Shown here: piece by piece, positions 26,861-34,945 of the stretch
Layout: each line of letters starts with the position of its first letter
Numbering within the stretch: position 1 is the first letter of the stretch
Assembly (NCBI GenBank): GCA_902363515.1
Contig: CABJAN010000005.1
Coordinates: 1-64,000, forward strand
Length of the DNA stretch: 64,000 nt
Direction of reading: 5' to 3'
DNA from: Bacillota bacterium
GTDB lineage: Bacteria > Bacillota > Clostridia > Lachnospirales > Lachnospiraceae
Position numbers and translations under genes: made by a program
Notes under the pieces: model-generated
Seen by the model: the letters and a program-made list of their open reading frames with translations, nothing else
The model's database searches: none
Told to the model about the DNA's origin: nothing

Positions 26861-27526
26861 ATGGCTAAAATATTGATTGTCGAAGATGATAAAAGAACAA
26901 ATATGGCTATTTGTGAATATTTAAAACCAACCGGACATAACATTGTTTCTGCTTATGATGGTGAGGAAGCATTGCAATTATTTCATAGTACAACAATAGA
27001 TTTAATTGTTTTAGACATTATGCTTCCACGATTAACTGGGATTGCTGTTTTACATGAAATAAGAAAAAGCAGTCTTATACCTGTACTTATGCTCACAGCG
27101 ATTGAGGATGAATATACGCAATCACAAAGTTTTGATGAATTAGCAGATGATTATGTAACAAAACCTTTTTCTATGGTATTGCTTGGAAAAAGAATCACCG
27201 CTCTTTTGCGCCGCTGTGGACAAATGCAGTCTATAGACACTATTACTTTCGGGGATGTTACTGTCAATTTTTCTGGATATACAGCCCATGATAAAAATGG
27301 AAGAATTGACATTACTCCAAAAGAAATAGAATTATTAAAACTTCTTATAGAACATAAAGGACTGGTTTTGACCCGTTCACAAATTCTTGACGAACTATGG
27401 GGATATGATTACCCTATTATCGACCGGACAATAGATACTTATATCAAAAATTTAAGAAAAAAATTACGTCTTAATTGTATTGTAACAGTAAAAGGAATCG
27501 GCTATAAGTATGAGGTGGTGGAATGA
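26861..27526 (+). CDS. Cargo OmpR-family response regulator
   Basis: 221 residues. The receiver domain has EDD near residue 9, phospho-Asp in IVLDIMLPRL and Lys in VTKPFS; the winged helix contains DRTIDTYIKNLRKKL. The ATG at 26861 follows GGAGGTGA; an in-frame ATG at 26831 is upstream of it. AT-rich codon use contrasts with the transfer genes, marking separate origin. The gene overlaps the kinase gene by 4 bases. It resembles VncR-type and other regulators of peptide-antibiotic ABC transporters. Confidence 0.92.
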   Translation: MAKILIVEDDKRTNMAICEYLKPTGHNIVSAYDGEEALQLFHSTTIDLIVLDIMLPRLTGIAVLHEIRKSSLIPVLMLTAIEDEYTQSQSFDELADDYVTKPFSMVLLGKRITALLRRCGQMQSIDTITFGDVTVNFSGYTAHDKNGRIDITPKEIELLKLLIEHKGLVLTRSQILDELWGYDYPIIDRTIDTYIKNLRKKLRLNCIVTVKGIGYKYEVVE

Positions 27527-28659
27527 AACGATTAAAAATATTGCCTAAAATTTTTTTATATACATTCAGCATTATGGTGTTTATTATAATTGCAGCTCAT
27601 CTGATTTTGTATTTACTTGCCCCACGAATTGCTATAGATTACACTTCATCAGTAATATCAAATCAAAGTGAATATGTATTAGATGGCAGTATCGACCCTT
27701 TGCAGTTTGTATCACAGGCAATTTGGCAGGCGTTACCATTTTCTGTTTTTTGTTGTATTATTCTTTGTGCAATATGTTCCTATTTTTTTTCAAAAAGTAT
27801 TACAACACCAATTCGGAAAATTTCAAGTGTGACAAAACAAATGTCTAAAATGGATAAATCTGCTGTTTGTATAGTATCTTCTCAAGATGAAGTGAGAGAA
27901 TTAGCTGATAATATCAATCAATTATATTATCGTCTATTTACAACTATTAAAAATCTTGAAGCAGAAAAGGAAAAGGTTAAAGAAAGTGAACAGGCAAAAA
28001 TTGATTTTTTAAGGGCAGCGTCACATGAATTAAAAACCCCAGTAACCGCTTTAAATGCAACCTTGGAAAACATGATTTTAGGAGTGGGAAGTTATTGTGA
28101 TTATTCCACATATCTTCCTGAATGTAAGGATATAGTAGAACAGCTTGCAACCATGATTCATGAAATTTTAGAAACTTCCAAAATAAATATGGAAACCACT
28201 CAGGAAGATTCTACGAAATGTAATTTATCAGACTTAATTTTGAATGTATGTGAACCATATAAACTGATTGCTGCGACTCATGGTATCAATTTAAAGTTAG
28301 ATATTCCTCAAGAATACAGGATAATAATTCCACAAAAGCAATTTAGTCGGGCATTTTCTAATATTATTGCAAATGCTGTCACCTATACTCCAAATGAGGG
28401 GAGTGTTTTTGTCTGTTTAAAAGAACATACTTTAACGGTAGAAAATGAATGTATTCCGATTGATAAACAACAATTAGCACATATATTTGAACCATTTTAT
28501 CGTCCTGATTTTTCTCGCAATAGTGATAGCGGTGGAAATGGATTAGGACTTTACATTGTCTCAACTATTTTTTCATCACTTCATATTTCGTATGAATTTT
28601 TACCAACAGAATCACAAAAAGGGATGTGTTTCTCTATCCTCCTGCCAAAAGCTCTCTAA
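27523..28659 (+). CDS. Cargo sensor histidine kinase
   Basis: 378 residues. Two membrane helices (about 12-32 and 70-90) enclose a short extracellular loop; then come a HAMP region, a dimerisation helix with SHELKTPVTALN (phospho-His), N box (SNIIANAVTYTPNEG) and G box (GGNGLGLYIVST). Pairs with the overlapping response regulator. It probably senses an antimicrobial peptide or envelope signal handled by the ABC transporter downstream. Confidence 0.9.
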   Translation: MKRLKILPKIFLYTFSIMVFIIIAAHLILYLLAPRIAIDYTSSVISNQSEYVLDGSIDPLQFVSQAIWQALPFSVFCCIILCAICSYFFSKSITTPIRKISSVTKQMSKMDKSAVCIVSSQDEVRELADNINQLYYRLFTTIKNLEAEKEKVKESEQAKIDFLRAASHELKTPVTALNATLENMILGVGSYCDYSTYLPECKDIVEQLATMIHEILETSKINMETTQEDSTKCNLSDLILNVCEPYKLIAATHGINLKLDIPQEYRIIIPQKQFSRAFSNIIANAVTYTPNEGSVFVCLKEHTLTVENECIPIDKQQLAHIFEPFYRPDFSRNSDSGGNGLGLYIVSTIFSSLHISYEFLPTESQKGMCFSILLPKAL

Positions 28660-28677
28660 TTTCAGAGGGCTTTTTTT
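28648..28677 (+). terminator. Terminator after cargo kinase gene
   Basis: AAAGCTCTCT pairs with AGAGGGCTTT, then a run of Ts; the stem overlaps the kinase stop codon. The ABC genes therefore need their own promoter. Confidence 0.8.
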
Positions 28678-28697
28678 CGCCCTAAATTCTATATTCA

Positions 28698-28716
28698 TTT
28701 CATACACATTCCATAT
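28698..28716 (+). promoter_or_regulatory. Second pair of direct repeats before the permease gene
   Basis: TTTCATAC (28698) and TTCCATAT (28709) repeat with the same 11-base phase as the pair in front of the response regulator, supporting regulation of both units by that regulator. Confidence 0.5.
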
Positions 28717-28772
28717 TGAACATTTATGATGTTCCTGTATTCAAAATAAAAAATCAGGAGGTATAAAAAATC

Positions 28773-30170
28773 ATGAACTTTATGAAAAGAGCATTTCTAT
28801 ATGTCTCACGCAAAAGAGGAAAGAGTATTTTGCTTTTTTTCATCCTTTTAATTCTGTCAACTTTTGTTCTAACGGGACTAAGTATTGGAAGCGCGTCAAA
28901 ACAAGCTCAAAAAAATTTAAGACAAAATATCGGCGGCTCTTTCAATATTGATGTCAATTATTCAGATTCAAATCCATATTATCACGAAGAAGAAAGTGAG
29001 AATGAAGATGGGTCTTCCGACCTTTTAATGTACTCGACTGAGCAGGTGACATCAAAAATGGTAGAAAACATTCGGAATATTTCCGGTGTTAAATTCTGTG
29101 ATGCAACAACGGAAAGTCTGATAAATTTTGATAAACTTTTACCATTTGCCGGAACTGTTCCATTAGATGAGAGTCTTTCTCATTGTGTAAAAAGCATTGG
29201 TGTATGGCGTTCAGAAGAACAAAATTTCTTTACTTCTGGAAAAGTCCAACTAATAGAAGGCAGGCATATTTTAGACAATGACATACACAAAGTTATTGTG
29301 TGTAAAGACTTAGCAGAAAAAAACAACTTAAAATTAGGCGATTCCTTAATTGTAACAAATGAGAACGGAAAGCAACTAGCTTTTGAAATTGTTGGATTGT
29401 TTCATGCACAAAAACTTGAAAAAATTGGCGAATCAATACCAACATATGATAAGATACAAAATTTAATTTTTACAGATATAGAATCTATTGTCGAACTTGA
29501 AAATAGTGTTGCAGTGCAAGGGTTTGATACAGTAAAAGTTACCGTAAATGACCCTAAAGATATTGAAAAAATTATAGAGCAAGTAAAACATTTACCTGAC
29601 TATAAAGAAAATGTTTATAACATTTATGCCAATGATGAGGTTTACAAAAACACAGCAATTTCTTTAGAGAATTTAGATACGTTAGTTATCGGCTTGTTAC
29701 TTGTAATCATTATCGCAAGTGTTATTGTTCTTTCACTTATTCTCACACTTTGGGGAAAAGAGAGAATACATGAAACAGGCGTTTTGCTCTCCATTGGAAT
29801 AAAAAAATCCAGCATATTGGGACAATACCTTATTGAAGTTTTAATGATAGCAATTTTAGCTTTTACCTTATCTTTTGTTACAAGCAATATGATTTCTGGA
29901 AATATTGCAAATACCCTTTTACAACAAAATACAAAAAATGAAAAACAGCAGCTTTCAACACAAGAAGACCATACAGAAATGAAAAGTCTGGATTTTAGCG
30001 TTTCAGAAGATTCAGAATCCGCTATTCCTGATATTAAGGTAGAAATTACTTTGCCCGATATATTGCAATTATACACAATCGGTTTTTCTATCATTTTTAT
30101 TTCAGTAACTATATCTTCGATTAGTGTTATGCGTTTAAAACCACGGAAAATTTTAGCCCGTATGAGTTAA
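28773..30170 (+). CDS. Cargo FtsX/MacB-type ABC permease
   Basis: 465 residues. One N-terminal membrane helix (about 17-37), a large extracellular domain (about 40-300), then three membrane helices with a second short extracellular insert. This is the MacB/Vex/SalY permease layout. A strong AGGAGG precedes the ATG by about 11 bases. The ATPase follows after 10 bases. Likely exports or removes a peptide; the substrate is not visible. Confidence 0.87.
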   Translation: MNFMKRAFLYVSRKRGKSILLFFILLILSTFVLTGLSIGSASKQAQKNLRQNIGGSFNIDVNYSDSNPYYHEEESENEDGSSDLLMYSTEQVTSKMVENIRNISGVKFCDATTESLINFDKLLPFAGTVPLDESLSHCVKSIGVWRSEEQNFFTSGKVQLIEGRHILDNDIHKVIVCKDLAEKNNLKLGDSLIVTNENGKQLAFEIVGLFHAQKLEKIGESIPTYDKIQNLIFTDIESIVELENSVAVQGFDTVKVTVNDPKDIEKIIEQVKHLPDYKENVYNIYANDEVYKNTAISLENLDTLVIGLLLVIIIASVIVLSLILTLWGKERIHETGVLLSIGIKKSSILGQYLIEVLMIAILAFTLSFVTSNMISGNIANTLLQQNTKNEKQQLSTQEDHTEMKSLDFSVSEDSESAIPDIKVEITLPDILQLYTIGFSIIFISVTISSISVMRLKPRKILARMS

Positions 30171-30180
30171 GGAGGAACAA

Positions 30181-30822
30181 ATGTCAATTTTTAAATGTAA
30201 TCATGTATCATACTCTTATGATAAAAATACAAACGTGCTGAAAGATATTACCTTTTCATTTGAACTAGGAAAAGTATATGCGATTTTAGGTTCATCTGGT
30301 TCCGGAAAAACAACATTACTTTCACTACTAGGGGGACTTGATATACCAACTACCGGAACTATTTTATACGAAAATGAAGATATTAAAAAAATAGGATTGG
30401 AATCTCATAGACAAAATCATGTTTCTCTTATATTTCAAAATTATAATTTGATTGATTATATGACACCGATTGAAAATGCAACTTTGGCAGCAAAGAAAGA
30501 TGTTGATGTAGTTCCTCTTTTAAAACGTCTGGGACTTTCTGATAAAGAACTAAAACGAACCATTTTAAAATTGTCTGGTGGGCAACAACAACGTGTAGCA
30601 ATCGCACGTTCCTTAGCTACCGATGTCCCTATTATACTGGCAGATGAGCCTACAGGAAATCTTGATGAAATAACTGCCGCTGAAATCACACAAATATTAC
30701 AGGAAACTGCCCATAAATTGAATAAATGTGTCATTATTGTTACTCATTCTAAAGATGTTGCTCAAAAAGCTGATACTGTGTTAGAACTCAAACAAGGAAT
30801 ATTAAGGCAGGTGAAAAAATGA
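30181..30822 (+). CDS. Cargo ABC transporter ATPase
   Basis: 213 residues, LolD/MacB/SalX class. Walker A GSSGSGKTTLL (about 37-47), Q-loop FQNYNLIDYM, signature LSGGQQQRVAIARSL, Walker B IILADEPTGNLDE. Partner of the preceding permease. AAGGAGG precedes the ATG. Overlaps the lipoprotein gene by 4 bases. Confidence 0.93.
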   Translation: MSIFKCNHVSYSYDKNTNVLKDITFSFELGKVYAILGSSGSGKTTLLSLLGGLDIPTTGTILYENEDIKKIGLESHRQNHVSLIFQNYNLIDYMTPIENATLAAKKDVDVVPLLKRLGLSDKELKRTILKLSGGQQQRVAIARSLATDVPIILADEPTGNLDEITAAEITQILQETAHKLNKCVIIVTHSKDVAQKADTVLELKQGILRQVKK

Positions 30823-30989
30823 AAAAATTGATTATACTAATAATTTGTTTATTACTTTCTACTTTTGTGTTTAGTGGATGTGTAAACAGAACAGAAGAAA
30901 GTGAATCTGAAAAAGTTTCTTACGATTACGAAATTTCGGGGCAGGAGGATATGTCAAATATAGAAATTGTGCCAGAAAATGAAAAGTAA
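30819..30989 (+). CDS. Small cargo lipoprotein
   Basis: 56 residues: MKK start, hydrophobic stretch and lipobox VFSGC (Cys21), followed by an acidic 35-residue tail. The ATG overlaps the ATPase stop, so it is co-expressed with the transporter. It could be an accessory or immunity-type lipoprotein of the exporter; no known family recognised. Confidence 0.8.
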   Translation: MKKLIILIICLLLSTFVFSGCVNRTEESESEKVSYDYEISGQEDMSNIEIVPENEK

Positions 30990-31002
30990 GCCAACGGAAG
31001 AA

Positions 31003-31356
31003 TTATTCTTCCATTCGCTTATATTTCATAATACCATCCGCAACGCTTTCCATGATAACAAGGTCTGCGTCTGTAAAATTGTCAATTTTGCTTTCAAGCT
31101 GTCTTCGTCTGCTGCTTTTTACCAGACTATCAGAGGATAAAAAGAACTCATCCACTGATACATTCAGCAGAGATACAAGGTCGTAAAGCACCTGTAAACT
31201 TGGGTGCTGCCCTTTATTCTCAATATTGGTTAAATAGCGTGGGTCAATTTCAATCATTGCTCCCACCTGTTCACGGGTCAATCCCTGTTTTTTACGGGCT
31301 TCTTTTATGGCAAGCCCAAACGCCCTGAAATCATATTTATCTTCTTTTTTACGCAT
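31003..31356 (-). CDS. XRE-family regulator (Tn916 Orf9)
   Basis: 117 residues, same length and near-identical start ([20 protein letters not shown]) to Tn916 Orf9. The helix-turn-helix is at about 15-70 ([24 protein letters not shown]). Orf9 is thought to restrain expression of the orf7/orf8 regulatory genes that lie divergently to the right. GGTGGTG precedes its ATG. Confidence 0.93.
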   Translation of the reverse strand: MRKKEDKYDFRAFGLAIKEARKKQGLTREQVGAMIEIDPRYLTNIENKGQHPSLQVLYDLVSLLNVSVDEFFLSSDSLVKSSRRRQLESKIDNFTDADLVIMESVADGIMKYKRMEE

Positions 31357-31540
31357 AATACACCACCTCTATACATTTTACTGTTCCTGTTATAATAGTG
31401 ACAGGTATAGAAAAACGTATTATACAGTTGTACAGTTCCTATTATGCGTACCAAAGATAAAACTATGCTGCTGAAACGGAAAAAAAAACCGTTATTTGGC
31501 AGCATACTTTCCCTGCGTCAAAAATTACATCATCATTTCC
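31357..31540. other. Divergent regulatory region left part
   Basis: AT-rich intergenic DNA upstream of orf9. It contains TATAATA motifs on both strands (near 31394 and 31420) and repeated ACTGT/ACAGT words, likely overlapping promoters and operators. No convincing gene. Confidence 0.4.
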
Positions 31541-31575
31541 AGACGACGGTTTAACAAAAGCCGCCGTCTTTTTTG
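31541..31575 (+). terminator. Leader terminator 1
   Basis: AGACGACGG (31541-31549) pairs with CCGCCGTCT (31561-31569) followed by TTTTTT. It lies in the leader of the orf7 operon. Confidence 0.75.
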
Positions 31576-31619
31576 CCTGAAATGCAGATGATTTTTAAAG
31601 TCCACTACTTGATACAGAA

Positions 31620-31712
31620 AGCGGCTTACAGGAGGAAGCCGCTATGCAAAATATTTTCTTAAATATATCTACATTCGGTAAGCCGTTAAAAAAAGCCATC
31701 CGCCTACACTAG
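31620..31712 (+). CDS. 22-codon leader ORF with ribosome site in a hairpin loop
   Basis: AGCGGCTT (31620-31627) and AAGCCGCT (31636-31643) form a perfect stem whose 8-base loop contains AGGAGG. An ATG follows directly at 31644 and the frame runs to TAG at 31710-31712 (MQNIFLNISTFGKPL..., 22 residues). It is too short to be scored by ORF length, but the ribosome site and flanking terminators suggest a translated leader peptide. Coordinates include the hairpin. Confidence 0.55.
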   Translation, partial: SGLQEEAAMQNIFLNISTFGKPLKKAIRLH

Positions 31713-31763
31713 AAAAGTCTGACCCTCAATGTGGTTTTTCAGAATACATAGAAAGAACTATCG

Positions 31764-31804
31764 AAGCACACAAGCAGAAATATCGTCTGTTTGCGTGCTT
31801 TTTT
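31764..31804 (+). terminator. Leader terminator 2
   Basis: AAGCACACAAGCAGA pairs with TCTGTTTGCGTGCTT, followed by TTTT. It stands between the leader ORF and orf7 and would have to be read through for orf7/orf8 expression. Confidence 0.75.
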
Positions 31805-31949
31805 AGTTGGAAGAAAAAGTTTTTAAATTTTTCTTCTCAAAACGCAACTGAACCCCCTGTCCTGTCGGGACTAAGAGCGAAAAGGGGGAAAGAAGCAGAA
31901 ATTCCTATCAACTCGCTCCCTTTCAAGGCTGGAAAGGGGGTGAGCAATG

Positions 31950-32369
31950 ATGAAGCCATCTGAATTTCAGACAACCATAGAGAACCAGTTTGATTACATC
32001 TGTAAAGTCGCTATGGAGGATGAACGCAAAGACTATCTTAAAGCGTTGTACAGACAGTGTAAAAGGGAAACACTGTTCTGTGATATGGACGATTATACCG
32101 TTAATCTGTTTTCTTCCGAAGACACCTATCCATCCCACTTCCATACTTTTGAAATGGATGGATTTACTGTCCGTATTGAAAACAGCCTGTTAGCAGAAGC
32201 GTTGGAAAATCTGGATGGAAAGAAACGTGATGTTATCCTGAGATATTATTTTCTTGGATTTGACGATACGGAAATTTCAAAAATTCTGGAAGTCAACCGT
32301 TCTACCATCCAGAGAAGAAGACACGCCGGACTGGAATTTATCAAAAAATTTATGGAGGACGAAGCATGA
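31950..32369 (+). CDS. Sigma-70-like regulator (Tn916 Orf7)
   Basis: 139 residues. MKPSEFQTTIENQFDYICK start and a C-terminal sigma region-4 helix-turn-helix (DDTEISKILEVNRSTIQRRRHAGLEFI) match Tn916 Orf7, which promotes excision and transfer gene expression. Of two adjacent ATGs, 31950 is 6-7 bases after GGGGGTGA and matches the family start. Overlaps orf8 by 4 bases. Confidence 0.92.
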   Translation: MKPSEFQTTIENQFDYICKVAMEDERKDYLKALYRQCKRETLFCDMDDYTVNLFSSEDTYPSHFHTFEMDGFTVRIENSLLAEALENLDGKKRDVILRYYFLGFDDTEISKILEVNRSTIQRRRHAGLEFIKKFMEDEA

Positions 32370-32605
32370 CAGCAAAGCACCCTATGATTCCGTTTCCTGT
32401 GATTGTAAGGGCTGCGGACGGCGATATTGAAGCAATCAACCAGATTGTACGCCATTACAGCGGTTTTATTGCCAGCCGTTCCATGCGTCCCATGAAAGAC
32501 GAATATGGGAATACCCACATGGTTGTAGATGAAACCCTACGCCGCCGGATGGAAACACGTCTGATTGCAAAGATTTTATCTTTTGAAATCAGGGAACCAA
32601 ACTAA
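32366..32605 (+). CDS. Helix-turn-helix regulator (Tn916 Orf8)
   Basis: 79 residues, MTAKHPMIPFPVIVRAADGD start with an ADGDIEAINQIVRHYSGFI segment typical of the Orf8 family. Co-translated with orf7 through the overlapping ATGA. It is presumed to act with Orf7 on excision and transfer genes. Confidence 0.9.
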   Translation: MTAKHPMIPFPVIVRAADGDIEAINQIVRHYSGFIASRSMRPMKDEYGNTHMVVDETLRRRMETRLIAKILSFEIREPN

Positions 32606-33106
32606 AAATAATGCTCGCCTGTGGAAGCGTGGACAAGCCCATGCTTCCCAGACAGGGCTTGCCAGTCTATTAAAGTGCATTATCACCAGTGCATTTTAAC
32701 AGGCTGACAAAGCCGGATTGTTCCTTGAAAAAGAAAGCGTCTAATCAACGCAGCATAAAGCAGCCGAATACGTTTCGATAGAAAGAGAGCCGTTGGGCTG
32801 GCACGCCGTGACCCACCAAAGGAGGGATGAAACCGGATAGCGATTCCTGCCAGCGTTCCATAAGCAGCTTACCGCAAAAGCTGCCGCCATGACCTTTCTA
32901 TTGTGATAATGATACTTCCGTACAGCCTTAGTCCGTGTGATGATGTAGCACCGCTGGCAAAGGGTACGGCTGGATGAGAACCATGCAGGGGTGAGATTCC
33001 CATGAGCTTTAGCGAAAGCTGTTCGGTTTGCTAAGGATGATTCTTTCATAATGAACAAGCATTTTTGCATAGTCTGTAAACATAATAAAGACTGTGAGGT
33101 GGAATT
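32606..33106 (+). ncRNA. Candidate structured non-coding RNA region
   Basis: 500 bases with no plausible gene. Several stems are readable: GCAGCTT/AAGCTGC (about 32866-32884), AGCTTT-AGCG-AAAGCT (about 33005-33020), AAAGTGCA/TGCATTTT (about 32673-32698), and a long-range pairing ATAGAAAG (about 32777-32784) with CTTTCTAT (about 32894-32901) that encloses a domain of roughly 125 bases. It lies between orf8 and the recombinase, directly before a short gene. I do not match it to a known RNA family. Confidence 0.45.
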
Positions 33107-33250
33107 ATGCCAAAAGAAGCAGAAATTTCCTGCAAAAATGTATTTAAGTGTGAAGATAAGTCGGCATTAAAAAAAGAGTTCAATCAAAAATGGATAGAAC
33201 TTATCAATCAATTAGAAAAATCCAAAGGGCAGGTATTACCTGTAAAATGA
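33107..33250 (+). CDS. 47-residue hypothetical protein before the recombinase
   Basis: MPKEAEISCKNVFKC... ending QVLPVK, lysine-rich and predicted helical, with GAGGTGG 5-11 bases before the ATG. The convincing ribosome site and the position before the recombinase gene suggest a real small gene, perhaps a directionality factor or leftover of one. Function unknown. Confidence 0.6.
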   Translation: MPKEAEISCKNVFKCEDKSALKKEFNQKWIELINQLEKSKGQVLPVK

Positions 33251-33279
33251 TAGACAAACATTTCCCAACACGGTATAAT
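33251..33279 (+). promoter_or_regulatory. Promoter of the serine recombinase gene
   Basis: TAGACA (33251-33256), 17 bases, TATAAT (33274-33279), about 44 bases upstream of the recombinase start; the -35 box begins at the last base of the preceding small gene. Confidence 0.75.
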
Positions 33280-33328
33280 AAGTGTAGGTGGAATGTTTGT
33301 TTTATCTTCTCTTTAAGGGAGATAAAAT

Positions 33329-34900
33329 ATGATGAACACAAAGTCAAAAGTTGCTATTTATTGCCGCTTATCAGAAGAAGATAGAAACAAACAACATGAA
33401 ACTGATGATAGTAACAGTATTCAAAATCAAAAATCCATGCTGATTCAATATGTATTGGAACAAGGCTGGGAAGTCTACAATATATACAGTGATGACGATT
33501 ATACTGGTTCAGATAGACGAAGACCAGAATTTAACAAACTGTTAAATGACGCTGAACACCGAAAATTTGATATTATCCTCTGTAAAACACAATCCAGATT
33601 TACCAGAGAGTTAGAGTTGGTAGAAAAATACATACACGGATTGTTTCCTATCTGGGGGATTCGTTTTATCAGTATTGTAGATAATGCAGATACCGCTAAT
33701 AAAGGAAACAAAAAATCAAGACAAATCAATGGTCTGGTTAATGAGTGGTATTTAGAGGATATGTCGGAAAACATCCGCAGCGTATTGACTGACCGCCGGA
33801 AGAATGGATTTCATATTGGTGCATTTGCTCTTTATGGTTATAAAAAAGACCCTGAGCAAAAGGGACACCTGATTATTGACGAAGAAGCTGCTGCTGTTGT
33901 AAGAGAAGTTTTCACTTTATTTTCACAGGGATATGGCAAAACAGCGATTGCCCGTATGCTGAATGACCGTGGGATTCCAAACCCTACGGAATATAAACGG
34001 CTTCATGGTTTACGATATAAGCAGCCTACCAGAAAAAATAGTACCTTATGGAAATATTTTGCTATCTCTGATATGCTGACAAATGAAATTTATATCGGAA
34101 ATATGGTTCAAGGAAAATACGGCAGTGTTTCGTATAAGACAAAACAAAATAAGCCCAGACCTAAAGAGGAATGGTATAGAGTAGAGGGAACACACGAACC
34201 GATTATTGACCGTGAACTTTGGGATAAAGTACAATCTATGGTAGCTGAAAAAGCAAAACCATTTACAGTAGGAACCATAGGGCTGTTTGCCAGAAAAGCT
34301 CGCTGCATGAACTGTGGCTATACCATGCGTTCTAATAAGCAGACAGATGGAAGACATTATTTACAATGTTCAAATCGCCATGTTGCAAAGGACGCTTGCA
34401 TAGGTTCATTTATTTCTGTGAAGAAGTTGGAGCAGGCAGTTATTTCTGAACTGAACAAGTTATCACAAGAATATCTTGATAAAGATGAATTGGAACAGAA
34501 CGTGGAATTTCACTCCAACGTAAAGGAGAAAAAAACTTCTTTAGAAACACAACTTATTACCTATCAAAAAAAGATTGAAGAAGACGCAAAGGTAATCAGA
34601 GAACTTTATCTTGATAAAGTAAAAGGGATTCTTTCCGAAAATGATTTCCTGAATTTGTCAAAAGATTTCACGAATGACAGAGAACGGCTTGAAAAGCTGG
34701 TGATTGAAACGCAAAAACAGCTTGATGTAATTGAGAGAAAAATCCAGACAGGCGATAATCGCCGCCAGCTTATTGAGCAATACACAAATCTTGAACATTT
34801 AGACAGAGAAACCGTTGAAACTCTAATTGATTACATATTAGTAGGAAAACGGATTCCAGGGACAAGAAATGTCCCGATTGAAATACATTGGAATTTCTAA
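33329..34900 (+). CDS. tndX: TndX-like large serine recombinase
   Basis: 523 residues, close in size to TndX of Tn5397. Catalytic Ser15 lies in VAIYCRLSEED; the resolvase domain runs to about 160, followed by the recombinase domain and a zinc ribbon (ARCMNCGYTMRS ... YLQCSN, about 327-355), then a C-terminal coiled coil (about 385-470). It excises and inserts the element through a staggered cut at GA. GGGAG precedes the ATG pair at 33329/33332. The gene ends 85 bases from the right end. Confidence 0.95.
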   Translation: MMNTKSKVAIYCRLSEEDRNKQHETDDSNSIQNQKSMLIQYVLEQGWEVYNIYSDDDYTGSDRRRPEFNKLLNDAEHRKFDIILCKTQSRFTRELELVEKYIHGLFPIWGIRFISIVDNADTANKGNKKSRQINGLVNEWYLEDMSENIRSVLTDRRKNGFHIGAFALYGYKKDPEQKGHLIIDEEAAAVVREVFTLFSQGYGKTAIARMLNDRGIPNPTEYKRLHGLRYKQPTRKNSTLWKYFAISDMLTNEIYIGNMVQGKYGSVSYKTKQNKPRPKEEWYRVEGTHEPIIDRELWDKVQSMVAEKAKPFTVGTIGLFARKARCMNCGYTMRSNKQTDGRHYLQCSNRHVAKDACIGSFISVKKLEQAVISELNKLSQEYLDKDELEQNVEFHSNVKEKKTSLETQLITYQKKIEEDAKVIRELYLDKVKGILSENDFLNLSKDFTNDRERLEKLVIETQKQLDVIERKIQTGDNRRQLIEQYTNLEHLDRETVETLIDYILVGKRIPGTRNVPIEIHWNF

Positions 34901-34945
34901 GTTCTGTAAAATCTGGTGTCTAGCACACCAGATTATATAGAACTT

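Noticed and set aside
26693..30989. tet(M) or another known resistance gene in the ICE
   Set aside because: No ribosomal-protection protein or other known resistance enzyme is encoded; only the two-component/ABC cargo.
32741..33070. 109-codon leftward open frame in the structured region
   Set aside because: No ribosome site and a composition unlike a protein; it appears to be an accident of the structured sequence.
32606..33106. Group II intron remnant, as in Tn5397
   Set aside because: No reverse transcriptase and no recognisable domain V or GTGCG-type 5' end; orf14, the Tn5397 intron site, is uninterrupted.
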